In this document: positions 35,301 to 45,500 of the stretch, in pieces
How the letters are laid out: each line of letters opens with the position of its first letter
Position numbering within the stretch: position 1 is the stretch's first letter
Source: Trichostrongylus colubriformis
Lineage: Eukaryota > Nematoda > Chromadorea > Rhabditida > Trichostrongylidae
DNA: 64,000 nt
NCBI GenBank assembly: GCA_963978905.1
Contig: OZ022256.1
Coordinates: 37,000,001-37,064,000, forward strand
Direction: 5' to 3'
Notes under the pieces: model-generated
What the model was told of the DNA's origin: nothing
The model's input: the letters and a program-made list of their open reading frames with translations, nothing else
Databases searched by the model: none
Translations under genes and position numbers: made by a program

Positions 35301-38300
35301 CACGGGCACTGTAGCTCTCTCCACGGAAACTTGTGGGTCAATATAAATTTTAATAGAAGGCTTGGAGAACGTTCTACCATATTCCTGAACAGCCTAGACC
35401 TGTCTCAAGTAAACAAAAGCTATTGATTTTTTTGGAAAATATTACAAGACTTTTGGGACAACCTAATACAATATAATTATTTGGGTAGGTAACAGAAATC
35501 TCATTTCTAGTGGACGATTCCTTTATTCTCAAAACATCTGTGGATCGTGCGAAAACTAGCTCATAAGCTACTGGCGTCCACACATTCTATGTATGGCACT
35601 GCTTATTCAAAGGACAGTCGTACCTTTGCTCGCAGAGTCAATCCGTCAATTTGAGGGCCAGATCTGAATTGAATTTTCTTCTGACGTATACAGCGATGTG
35701 CACCTAACTGAGAATGGCCCGACTGAAGTATTTTACCTTGTGAGTCGTTTTTGCCTCAACTCAAGCCTATCTCAAAAAACGATAGTCGAGTAGTTACTAA
35801 GTGTAAGTATCTTTATCGATAGTGGACCTATCTCCAACCGATCCATAATCTTTTTGACAGTGCTTGGTTGTAGAGTATTACTCAACTGAAATATCAAAAC
35901 ACCACTTCCTCACCTCCAGGCCCAAAATACGACCACCGTCGAGAATCGCTCGATTCTGTACTCTCTCTCTCTTTGTACTGATAATATCGCAGTCGAGAGT
36001 TCGCTCTATGACTAATTGATGGAACTCCAGGCTATTTTTGTGACACGAACGCAAAGCACTCACAACACGGACATGTGTAGAAGAAGGGAAATCCGTTTGT
36101 TCATCATGTCTTCCATCATAGGTATGCTTCAACTGCTACATTGCATTATTTCTGTAGTAAGTTCGTGTTGTTATTGTGGGCCTTACCGTAGACTGTTGCT
36201 TTTCTGGTTAAACCGCGGAAATTTCTGAGATCAGCATAGAGAGACCACCTATCAGGGCACCTGTTGAGATGTACAATTTTATTCCTTTTGCTGTTCCAAC
36301 CGGAACTTATTTGACTCATTGATTAGTTGTAAAGTTGTAGTTACAACATTCAGTGTCGACGTAGATCAGTCGGAGGACTTGACCAAGGGAAGGAGACTCT
36401 ATTTAGGGTGATGTGGAGCATTAGGGATCGGTGCGGTGTTCTTCCGCTCTATTTCGCTTTCACTCCTCACCGCGCTTGTTGCGTATGCGCTGTCTCATCG
36501 GATCCAGCACGCCTTACCATTAGGCTGAGCTTCGGTCATTCTTGTGTCCAAAAAAGGGACCAGACTGGTACTTATCTGCAATATCGTAATATATGAACCA
36601 GAATTTTGGTGTATTTGTCTGTCTGTCTGTCTGCTTGCCTGCCTATGTGTGTTTCTGTCTGTTCGCTCACTGCATAATGCATTCTTAACTAAACGGCAGC
36701 CTGGAGAGGTCGGACAAGTTGGAATTAGGTAGGAACTGACCCAAGCGTACAGAGCACATAAGAACTGAGCCTACCTGTGTCCGCTGTGGGCGGGGCTTGC
36801 GCAAAAACTGCCGGTGCATGAATTTAAATCCGCGCAGTTATTAAAAATCAGGCAAGCTAGGAATGGGAGTGTAGAGGTCGGGCAAATTAGGGATGGGTTG
36901 AGGTAAGCCAAAGTGCGGAGTAGATGAGAGGTAAGTTAGGGATGGGATCATAGTCACTACTTATATATAAACCACAAGTTTGGTGTGTTTGTGTGTGTGT
37001 GCGTGTGTGTGTCTCTGTTTATATGTCACATAATCCACTCTCAACTCAAGTGCAACGTGGAGTTGGGGATGGGTAAGAGTTGACCAAAGTGTACGAAGCT
37101 CGTTAGGCCTAGCTCCGCTCACCGTGAGCGGGGGTTGCGCAGAAATGGTCAAAAAGTCGGCTAAATTGAGTGGGCCTGTAGAGATCGGGCAATTTAGGAT
37201 TCGGTAGGGTCTTATCTCAACTGCAGCCTCGAGAGGTCGAGCAAGATAGGAGTGGGTAGGGGATGACATAAGCTGACAGAGCACATAAGAACTAAGCCTA
37301 TCTCCACACACCGTGGGCGGGGGTTGCGCCGAAATCGATGGGTGCTATATCTATGTCCTCGACTGGGTTCCAAAAATCGGGAAGGTCAAAAATGGGCCTG
37401 TTGAAGTCGTGCGAGTAAGGACTGGGTAAGGAGCGACCAAAGTGTAAGGACCACACAGGAAGCAATTTAGGAACGGGCCTGTAGAGGTACAACAAGTTAG
37501 GATAGCGTAGAGCCGACCGTACAGAACACATAAGAACGAAGCTTAGCTCCGTTCACCGCCAATTCGATGGGTGCTCAGATTTGAATCCTTGTCTGGTTTC
37601 CGAAAATCGGAAAGGTCAGAAATGGGTCTGTTGGAGTCGTGCGAGTAGGGACTGGGTAGGGACAGACCGATTTGTAGGGACCACAGAAGAAGCAAGTTGG
37701 GAACGGGCCTGTACAGGTAGGGCAAGTTAGAATTGAGTGTGAGCCAACCCATGTGTACGGAGCAAATGATCTAGGCCTAGTTCCGCCCACCATGGGAGGA
37801 GCTTGCGCCGAAATTGATGGGTGCGCAAATTCAAGTGCTCGCTTCTTCGATTCCAAACTCGGAAAGATCAGGAATGAGTCTGTTGAGGTTGTGAGAGTGG
37901 GACAAGTAGGGTACGCTCTGGAATCGGTGGATGCTCAAATTTAGGTGCTCGCTAAGGTGCTAGAAATCGGGCAAGTTAGGAATGGGGCTGGAGAAGTCGG
38001 GCAAGTTGGGATTCGATAGACACCATAGAAAATGTAGGGAGCACGCAACAAACAAATTAGGAGCGGGCCTGTGGAGGGCGGGCAGGTTAGAATAGGGTAG
38101 GGGCCAACCCATGTGTACGGAGTACATGGGTGGCGTGCAAGTGTTCCGACTGGTGAGGTCAGGTCAGGTTGTGCGGCGGATTGCAATCAGGTAAAGACAG
38201 GTAAAACACGCTGCCAAAGCTTATCCCCTAAAAAGGCTTAGGCAAACCTGGGAGAGCCCAGACGGCAGGACACGCTACCATTCGGACAACTCGCGAAGGG

Positions 38301-40631
38301 CGGTGACCCAGTTCGGTGCCGACCTCTAGAAACGGAACACTTGCAATACACCCCGGAGTACATAAGTTCTATAATCAGTTGTATCTCTCGGCACTCAATA
38401 AGGGCCAAAGTTTTTTCTAGAACTGATACATGCACGTCCTCTTGAAGCTTTCATTCTTCAATCCACTACTACGAAGCGCCTCCGAGTACAGACCGTAGGT
38501 ACAACGCCACCGTGGAACTTCGCGATTTTGCGTTTTTGCGACTGTGCCATTCCGCGATTTTATGATTCGCGGTGTCGCGGCTTCGCTCGCGAAGTAGCGG
38601 CATTGCGAGAACTAGAGGCCACAGAATCGGGGTGTGTGCACTTATGACGGGAAATCGCGTGGCCGCCAGCGGTGATCGACTCGGCGGGTGCGAGTACCAG
38701 TGGCAGAGCATGGTAGCCTTCAAACGAGGCAGTGTGGCATGAGTAGGGAAGGCAGGGTGGCATGGGTGCAAGACGCGTGGCACGGGAGGAAGTGCAGAGG
38801 TGACGCAGCCACGCTCTGCCGGGCTCCTAAGGGCAATCGATTCGGCAAGTCGTGCTCACGACACCGCGATTGTGACGCCGCGGACGATTTTCCGTCATAA
38901 GTGCACACACCCTAGAATCAAGATGCATACAACGCAAAATTGCGGAGTCGCAAAAGCTCGCAACCGTGGAATCGCAGAATCATGAAATTGCGAAGTCTAA
39001 GAAATCGCGAATCGCAAAATCGCGAAGAAAAATTGCGAATCGACCTAAGTCTTGATCTGGCCTCACTTACTATTAGGTTGTCCGAAAAGTAATGAGACAA
39101 ATGCAGTGGTGAGATTCAACATTGAGTATTTTTGGACGTCGAAATCGTGAGAGGACAAAATTCTGGAATTTAGTGTTTTAAGTGCAGTACATATACGCCA
39201 CCAAGGGCATATGGTCCATACTGTTTTCATCTTTCACAAACGTGCTGAAGATGGATGAGAAAAAAAGCTGTATCGGGCAGCTCTCCTTCTACACTATCGT
39301 TCAGGAAAATCCGCGGATGAGGCCCAACGGCTTTTGCTGGAAGAAATGAAGGATCAAGCACCTTCTCGAGCGACGTGCTTCAGATGGTACGGCAAGTTCG
39401 ACAAAGGAGGGAAATGTCTCGAAAACTGTAGTCGTTCAGGACGTCCACTGACGCGAAAGAAGCAGCTAATACTTGCCATCTGTGAGGAACGACCTAACGT
39501 TACAGTGCGCGAGCTTGCCACCTCCTCGGGTGCTCCTAAATCCACGGTACACGATGTTCTTCGTGCGTCAGGTAAAGTGGCAAAGTTGTCTCGGGTTCTT
39601 CCGCACGCTCTCAGCCCTCACGACAAGAAGAAGCGTGTTGAAATGTGCACTTCTCTGTCCAGCCGTCATCGCACGCTTTCCTGGATCGACTCCATCGTTA
39701 CCATGGATGAGAAGTATTGTGTCTACGATAACGCGGTGCGCCGAAAACATTGGGTCGACTTCGATGAATTGCCGAAACCACAGCCGAAACATCCCGATCA
39801 TGACAAGGAGGAGTTGCTCTCATTCTGGTGGGATATTAAAGGCCCGGTGTTTTGGGAACTGGTTCCAACTGGTTCTGTGGTCAACTCTGAAAGATTCTGT
39901 ACTCAGCTGGAAAGAGTAGCTGAAATTCTGCGTAGTCGCCGTCGTGGGAGAGGCAAAATCCTACTCCTCAAGGGTAACGCCAGGCCACACACGTCGAAAA
40001 GGACTCAGAGTAAGCTGAGAAAGCTGGAGATCGAACTTGTACCCCATCCACCGTACTCACCAGATGTCGCTCCATCAGACTTCCACATATTTCGTTCTTC
40101 AATCTCTCGAAAAAAATTCACCAATCGGGAGGACGTCGAATTAGCTGTCAACAACTTCTTGAAGTCGAAGCCTCCGGAGTTCTTTGCTAATGGAATCAGA
40201 TCTCTGCCGCAAAGATGGCAGTATGTGAAGGAACACAATGGCGAATATTATAGTAAATGATATTGATTTGAATAAAGTTACCGACGAATCACTGCACTAC
40301 GACATTTGTCTCATTACTTTTCGGACAACCTAATACTATTTACACGTCCTGATTGCAGTGGTAATGCAACTAATCCTCCTTTTAATCTTTTCTACGAGAG
40401 TGCTCCCATGGTTGCCCTCCGCTCTTGGATTTCTCTACATTTTCTTTAATCCTCTAAGGTAGGTCGCTCTAAGGTTTAGTTATAATGGTGTTTTTAGAGT
40501 GAAATACCGAAATAATCCGATTTTTCAGCATTATCTATTCCGGTATCAGTGCTTATCTTTTATGGATTTGCAGCGATGCTCTACGACGATATGCTCTTGC
40601 ACTTCTGAGAATCAAAAGATCTCTCAACTGA
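29325..40631 (+). CDS. Srg/Srv-like 7TM chemoreceptor, eight exons
   Basis: Exons: 29325-29517, 30056-30175, 30263-30342, 31219 to about 31430, 31802-31924, 36031-36121, 40359-40458, 40529-40631 (TGA). TM1 is YTIITVPFYTLILFALID, followed by AGSFFKICITAGINDI. Exon 2 has NHYFGAVFPEWGWFTEVY. Exon 3 is TM3, LTTNQLSALLFPLQYHK, and exon 4 continues IWHGFRLKL into TM4 and an EEGG loop. Exon 5 is TM5 (AMIFLLLNSLLLIVAHCY). Exons 6-7 join RRREIRLFIMSSII to VVMQLILLL as TM6. Exons 7-8 give NPLRSIIYSG and LLWICSDALRR. Phases match everywhere checked except the exon 4 donor, which is unresolved. About 330-345 residues, normal for the family. The usual NR after TM3 is NQ here. It is probably a chemosensory-neuron receptor; Srg versus Srv was not resolved. 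Confidence 0.75.
29690..29900. repeat. GC-rich dispersed repeat R-B, intron 1 copy
   Basis: GGCGTGGCTGCGTCACTCC...CGTTGCCTGTGAAAGCGACCACGCTCTGCC...GGTGGCCTAAC matches 57690-57900 in order and orientation. It lies in intron 1 of the Srg/Srv-like gene and has no coding capacity. Confidence 0.55.
30430..30910. repeat. Dispersed repeat R-C in intron 3 of the Srg/Srv-like gene
   Basis: The stretch running from AAAGTCGGACGAAAAG through AACCCGAGAAATAAGACC and GGAATGTCTGGAAATACGAC to CTTCGATCCCGTCGCG recurs, reversed, at about 57900-58320 and partly at 56235-56460. ORFs in it (30266-30930) are by-products. Class unknown. Confidence 0.55.
32206..33315. mobile_element. 1.1-kb non-autonomous TIR element with tRNA-like core, copy 2
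   Basis: Inverted ends match over at least 130 bases: CCCCATTGAACTTTGAAATG at 32225 and, complemented, CCCCATAGAACTTTGAAATG ending at 33285, then GATTATAACTGTGAAAACC. The interior matches 12019-13113 throughout (CAGCTTGCAGGATTTTTTGT and others). No transposase. It lies in intron 5 of the Srg/Srv-like gene. Confidence 0.7.
33026..33108 (-). other. tRNA-like segment inside TIR element
   Basis: The - strand reads GGCCCTTCGTGGCTCAGTGG, TCACGGTTCTGCAGG and GAGGTCGTGGGTCC. TGGCTCAGTGGT fits box A of Pol III promoters, and GGTCGTGGGTCC is close to box B (GGTTCGANTCC). Stems are imperfect and the acceptor end does not pair, so this is not called as a tRNA gene. Confidence 0.4.
33854..35522. mobile_element. 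Fold-back MITE family M1, copy c, split by a mariner
   Basis: The left part (33854-34221) starts AGGAATCGTCCACGG and runs to GCGGTCCATATTGGGCAAATA. The right part (35467-35522) continues TACAATATAATTATTTGGG to GGACGATTCCTT. Joined at the shared TA, the two parts match copy d (GGCAAATACAACATAAATAT). The mariner is therefore a later insertion into this MITE. Confidence 0.85.
34222..35466 (-). mobile_element. Dead mariner inserted in MITE copy c
   Basis: A 1245-bp element flanked by TA. Ends read TTAGTGTCCCAAAAGCCATC at 34222 and, complemented, TTAGGTTGTCCCAAAAGTCT ending at 35466. The - strand encodes a broken transposase (about 35120-34359): an HTH-like N-terminal region, ATGNESWDMYKYQ, LLHNNAHPYVSKCTQTKLQ, then LPHPPYSPDIAACEYHL. 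Compared with the DD34D pattern, the first two aspartates read N and the third E. Frames shift several times. It cannot be active. It sits in intron 5 of the Srg/Srv-like gene, antisense to it. Confidence 0.85.
36590..37020. repeat. Microsatellites (TGTC)n and (GT)n
   Basis: TGTCTGTCTGTCTGCTTGCC starts near 36617, and GTGTGTGTGTGCGTGTGTGT lies near 36985-37010. Both introduce the degenerate array that follows. They lie in intron 6 of the Srg/Srv-like gene. Confidence 0.7.
36700..38130. repeat. Degenerate satellite-like array
   Basis: A landmark like GGGCCTGTAGAGGTCGGGCA recurs near 36865, 37172, 37474, 37704 and 38064, that is, every 230-360 bases. Between copies are shared blocks such as GTGCGAGTAGGGACTGGGTA, CCCATGTGTACGGAGC and CGCCCACCGTGGGCGG. 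The short minus ORFs here translate this repeat and are not genes. It lies in intron 6 of the Srg/Srv-like gene. Confidence 0.6.
38629..38913. mobile_element. 285-bp MITE with GGGTGTGTGCACTTATGACG ends
   Basis: Inverted ends GGGTGTGTGCACTTATGACG pair at 38630 and 38912. AGAATC flanks both sides (38623-38628, 38914-38919), a likely target duplication. It sits in a CGCGAATCGCGA-rich tract (about 38510-39040). No coding capacity. Confidence 0.65.
39073..40333 (+). mobile_element. Mariner (DD34D) transposon with perfect 31-bp TIRs
   Basis: Both ends carry the identical 31-base TIR (39073-39103 and 40303-40333), beginning TTAGGTTGTCCGAAAAGTAA, and both are flanked by TA. Total length 1261 bp, normal for mariner. 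Perfect TIRs suggest recent insertion. It lies in intron 6 of the Srg/Srv-like gene; only 25 bases separate its right TIR from exon 7, which begins at 40359. Confidence 0.95.
39251..40260 (+). pseudogene. Mariner transposase, frameshifted and catalytically dead
   Basis: ATG at 39251 starts MDEK, but the A7 run at 39260-39266 puts the next part out of frame. The main frame then reads SGKSADEAQRLLLEEMKDQ and stays open to TGA 40258. A helix-turn-helix region (VRELATSSGAPKSTVHDVL) precedes the DD34D core. The first aspartate is intact in VTMDEKY (GAT 39706-39708). The second is G in LLKGNARPHT (GGT 39973-39975, one A-to-G change from GAT). The third is intact in SPDVAPSDFH, with the expected 34 residues between. 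The enzyme would bind the TIRs and cut at TA, but with the second metal ligand lost it should not catalyse. Confidence 0.9.
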
Positions 40632-42548
40632 TCTACTCCTATCGCTCAAATTCTGAACAGGAATGGGCGGAAGAATCTTCGATGGGTTTGCATTCCGGGT
40701 GTGAAAGGGTAGTCGTTACCAATATGAAATACTCGACATCACACTGTTAATGAGATTTTCGGTCTGGTAGCACTAAATATAAGAAATAGGTCGTCAATCG
40801 TTTCTTTATACTTGATACTCGGTAGCAATTTGATAATCATCGATTGACCAGCTTTTGGCTTTTTGGGAAGGAGACGGCTCGAGTATAGGCACGGACTACT
40901 GAGAGGGTAGAAGGTTACTCAAGTGGAATCATATTTTCCAAAAAAATTCAACGACGACGGACCCACCTTTCTCCAACCCCATACTTGCAAATATTCACCA
41001 GTTTGGATGAGCCACGGTATATTTCAATATTTCTAACAGCGGTAGAAACTAGTGTGTTAGTAATAAGCATGGTTTGTCAAGTCATTAATACTTCGAACTA
41101 AAGGAAAACACTTTTGCATCATTGCACAAATCGGATGATAAAGGCGTTTTGTGTTTTGCTTTCGTGTCTTTCATTGTTCACTGTTATCTGGTTGCCAGTG
41201 GTAATGTGGACAAAAGATTGGGATCCGATCGCAAGGATCACAGTTATAGCCCCGGTTGATTTTTATAAATGATTCATCTTGCGGTTTCCATGATCGCGCG
41301 ACCGGTCGCTAAGTATAAACATGGGCACGGCCATGACAAAATTGAGCAAAACCTGTTACGTTTTTTAGATAAATCTATAATACATAGGCACAAGGCTGTG
41401 CATCCCAAGATGCTATGCTCATTGTTAGAAAAGTGAGCGTAGGTATATCCTACAGTCTCTGCGACTTTCATCACTTTCTTGAGCTACGCTTATTATATTA
41501 GGCCCGTTCCTTGGCTAGAGAGCATATTCACGCTTATGTGCTGCGAGAACCTAATTGATGTTTCGAAGAAATTAAATAGCAAGCTGACGGATAGGGATTG
41601 TGATTGAACATTATCATTGAGCAATCACCAAAATTGCTCCATTCCCACACGTTTCCGCTAAACATGGGAATAGGTAAGTTGGGAAATTCCAGCGTACTTG
41701 GTTGAGTTAGTTACTTGCGTGGTTACTACATCACTAGGTGCCGATAGTAGGGATTGAGTCCTCTGTGGCTGCTTTGTTGGGATGAACGAACATGTAAGCG
41801 AAGGGCTTGCGCCGTGCTTGAACTGCCTTTGAGAACGAAGTCTATGTTTTGCCATGATACGACTCAAAGACATCTTCCTCTTTACTTACAGTTTTAATGC
41901 CGTGACCTGCTTTTGAAGCAAAGTCCGTGAGGATCTTTTCTACCTTTGATGTATCTTAATTGATAACACTAACGCTTTCGCGATTGTTTCTGGTCCTACT
42001 GCCTTCTGTTTGAACACTATTTTCATGGTTCGTTGGTGGTCAAAAGCCTCGAGTAATTTGGAACACACTACCCCATAGGTATATCCACATTATTTCAATA
42101 TTGTTGCTCCTCCTTAGTGGCCGGATATTTATCGAGCAGCCAATACTGCCAACTTGGACATTTACTTATACAGATAGGTCTCCTCCACATCAATACGAAT
42201 ATGAATGATACCAGTGTGATACTGCAGAAGAGCTCCATCGACCATCAGAATATGTATATACATCTGATTTGGAAAAATTTCAAGTATAGAGAATAGCACA
42301 GACATGAGCTACGTTTCCTTTCCGCAAGCCAGGAAGCTATATTTGGTCGAGTATTCAGTGGAAGGCAGGCAGTATATCAGTGAATACGATCATGATAACC
42401 CTTAACTCCTTCCGTTAACTTAACTAGGGAGTGGATAAATATGCAGAGCTCTCTGCTCTAAATAACAGAGGGTTTTGCATCTTCTGTAAGAGTCGCTCCA
42501 AATTTCAACCACATCACATGAGGAGCTTGACGACTCTGAGTAGAGCGG
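40632..42548. other. No firm gene; two small ORFs
   Basis: This is the downstream flank of the Srg/Srv-like gene. A minus ORF at 41658-41873 (71 codons from ATG, Ser/Thr-rich, SLSRIMAKHRLRSQRQ) looks coding-like but has no known domain. A + ORF at 41135 is listed separately. Otherwise nothing is recognised. Confidence 0.25.
41135..41272 (+). CDS. Possible signal-anchor first exon, unassigned
   Basis: ATG starts MIKAFCVLLSCLSLFTVIWL, which resembles a signal peptide or first membrane segment, then MWTKDWDPIARI. The frame ends at TGA 41270, or could splice at CCCG|GTTGAT near 41254. No following exon was found. Family unknown; chance ORF not excluded. Confidence 0.2.
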   Translation: MIKAFCVLLSCLSLFTVIWLPVVMWTKDWDPIARITVIAPVDFYK

Positions 42549-45500
42549 ATCTTCTTCTTTAACCTAGCGTCAGTCCCACGCCGTTGCAGGGCTCGCTGTT
42601 CTTGTCATTTACCGCCATTTTCTCTCGTCTAAAGCAACTTCTGCCTTTTACTTCCATGAAGCCTGTTTTAATGACGTTCTACCTTTTTTTGGGGCTCCTC
42701 TGGTCGCCTGCCGGGTACTTCGAAATCCACAGCCATCTTAATTGGGTGGTCTGCCGGCCTTCTCAGCACGTGCCCATACAATCTTAGCCGCTGCTCCCTC
42801 AACTTCAGCTGGACCGGTGCCGTCTGCATGACTGCCCTGACGTCCTCGTTCCTGATCCTGTCGAGCCGAGTTCAGCCACATGCCCAACTCAGCATCATCA
42901 TTTCTGCGGAATGTAGCTGCTTCACGTGATCCTTTGTTATGGACCACCACTCGCTGTTAGAGAGCATTGCGAGTCTAATCGCCGATCGGTATACCTTGCC
43001 TTTTAGAATTCTGGAGCACCGTAGATCGCAGAGGATTCCTGTGGACTCTCCCCATTTCAGCCATTCCGTATTTATTCGCGCTTTCACGGCCTGATCTATC
43101 GTACCATCCTCGGCCATATCACTTCCCAGGTATCGGAAGTCCTGAACCCTTTCGATGCTTTCTCCAAGGCGGTCCACGATGGACCACGGACAGTCCTCGG
43201 AGCTTAAGAAATTGGTCTTCTTGCCTTTACTCGTAAGCCGCTCTCTGCCAGCCTTACCTGCGTCTGCACTTCAGCCTGTAGTTCTGCTCTGGTATCTGCT
43301 ATCAGGGCAATATCGTCAGCGTACAGAATGGTCCTCAGTGGTCCCTCCATGAGGTCTTTCACCATGCCATCCAGTTTGAGCAGGAAAAGGAGAGGGCTCA
43401 GAGCTGAGCCTTGATGTATCCCTACCGAGATACCTACTGAAGTTGTCTTTCCTTGCGTGGTCATATAACAGCCGAGGATCCTCGTGCATGTCCTGGATGA
43501 GGGGGATCTAGTCCTCTGTTATCTGTTGTTTTCGGAACGCGTTCCAGATTACTGGCCGTGGCAGACCCTTTCAAGGTCAAGGGAGGCTAGGGCAGGGCTG
43601 ACGCTTTTCATGGTACTTCTCCACCACCTGTAAAAGGGAGAAGATGACGTCCGTGGTGGATCGCTCAGGCATGAATCCGAACCGCTCCTAAGATGGTGAC
43701 GAGCTCCCTTAGCTTCAAGTCAATGATGTTACTAGTTCTCCACGCATCCAGAATGTTCTCTGGCCGGCACCATGTTCAGGATGCGTGTAGCCACTCCACA
43801 CCATACTCTCCCGTGCCTTCCGTGCCTTTACTGGTACCCCATCTAGACCAGCGGCCTTTTAATCCTTCATTTTTCCCAGCACCTGGCGATCTTTTCCTGC
43901 TGTCAAAGGGAGAATGGGGTCAGCCGTAGCCTCCTTTTGTTAGCTTTCCTCACGAGAAACTCTTCGATTAGAAGCCCATCGAGTACTCCCGCCATCTCCT
44001 TTTGACCTCGGCTGGCTTATCAGAATGGTACCCTCGCTGCCTTATCGCCTTGACCATCCCGATGTCTTGGACGGCTCGATTTCTGGCTTCAGCCAGCCTG
44101 AATACAAACTTATTTGCTTCCCGTGCAAGGCCTCTATTTCTGCATTCTTTGCTCTGGCCACAGCTACCTTGGCAAGTCTCTTGCAACGTTTGCAGGTGTC
44201 GAGATGTTCTGCGCTCTTCGTTTTCTGCCACCGCTAGTATGCTCCCTTCTTCTGTTTCACTACCCTCCGAATGTCCTTGTTTCAGAACCACGCTGCTTTG
44301 CCTCCTCTGAAGCCAGCCCGGGTCTTCCACAGCGTTTCCTTCGGCAATTTCAGAATTATCTCAGCAGCTCTGTTCCAAGTCTCCTGAGTCGGCCGGTCAG
44401 GGTCTGGGAGACCGATATCCAGTATCCTTCTTTTGAGGTCATCGCTTTCCTGTCCGTGCAGGTTCTACCATTTGATTCGCCGTTCAGTCTCGAGCCTTTT
44501 TTTCTTGAGGAGCTCTATGGCTATGTCTGCTAGGAGGGTCTCTGTTGAGTGGTGACTTCTTTTCTTGGCAATGTCTTAATGTCCTTCATAGTTTCAAGGA
44601 CTGATCTATGACTATATGGTCGACTTCCGTTTGTCTCCCTCCAATGCTATAGGCAACCTTTTGCCTCCCTCTTTTCGCGAACTAGGTGCAGCAGACCGCT
44701 AAGTCGTGGGCCGTGGCTAGTTCCAGTATCCTCTCTCCCTCAGCGCTTCTTACGCACAGCCCTTTGATTCCGCGCACCCTTTCTAAACCCCTTCTATCTC
44801 TGCCGACGTGACCATTCAGATCACCTACTACGGTGAGGTAATCGCCTTCCGAAAGTGATCTGATGGCCTCGTTCAAACCCACATAGAGCTCTTCCCTCTC
44901 GTGCTCGGAACAAACGGCTCACGATGCGTACACAGTTATTATGGTCCAGTACCGCTTCTCTGTATCCATTCTTACTACCATGATTCGACCGTTGATCCTA
45001 CTCACGGCGCAGACGCAACCTTTGAGGGATTCCGCTACTGCGATGGCTACTCTGTTCCGTTCAGTGTCGTCGCCGTTGTAGAAAAGTTTCACTCCCTCTC
45101 CGATCTCCCTAGTTGGCGTCTTTCCATTTCCAGCATGTTTCCTGGAGATTATGAATTCGGATGTTTCGTCGAATGCGTTGGACGGGTGGTATCAAAACTG
45201 CTTTCTGGGACAACGCGTCCCAAGTAATAATAGATAGATAATATTACTATGCCTATCACATGGTTAAACAGTTCCCATCACTACCATGCAGTATTCCCTA
45301 ATACAAGCCTTCGAGGAATACAGTAGCGCTCAAAAGTCTTCGGCCAAAACTCTTTTGTCATAACTTTTTCTCTACTTGACCAAATTTGATAAAATATTAA
45401 TATGTGATGCCTGAACCTATTGCCAACATTTCCTTCTAGTTGAGTGCCGCTTGACTCTTTTCATGGTTTTTTACAAGAATTTACTATAAGACCACCCAAA

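Noticed and set aside
39334..39336. TTG at 39334 as the mariner transposase start
   Set aside because: The in-frame sequence continues upstream with transposase-like residues, and the true ATG (39251) is separated only by a frameshift in an A-run.
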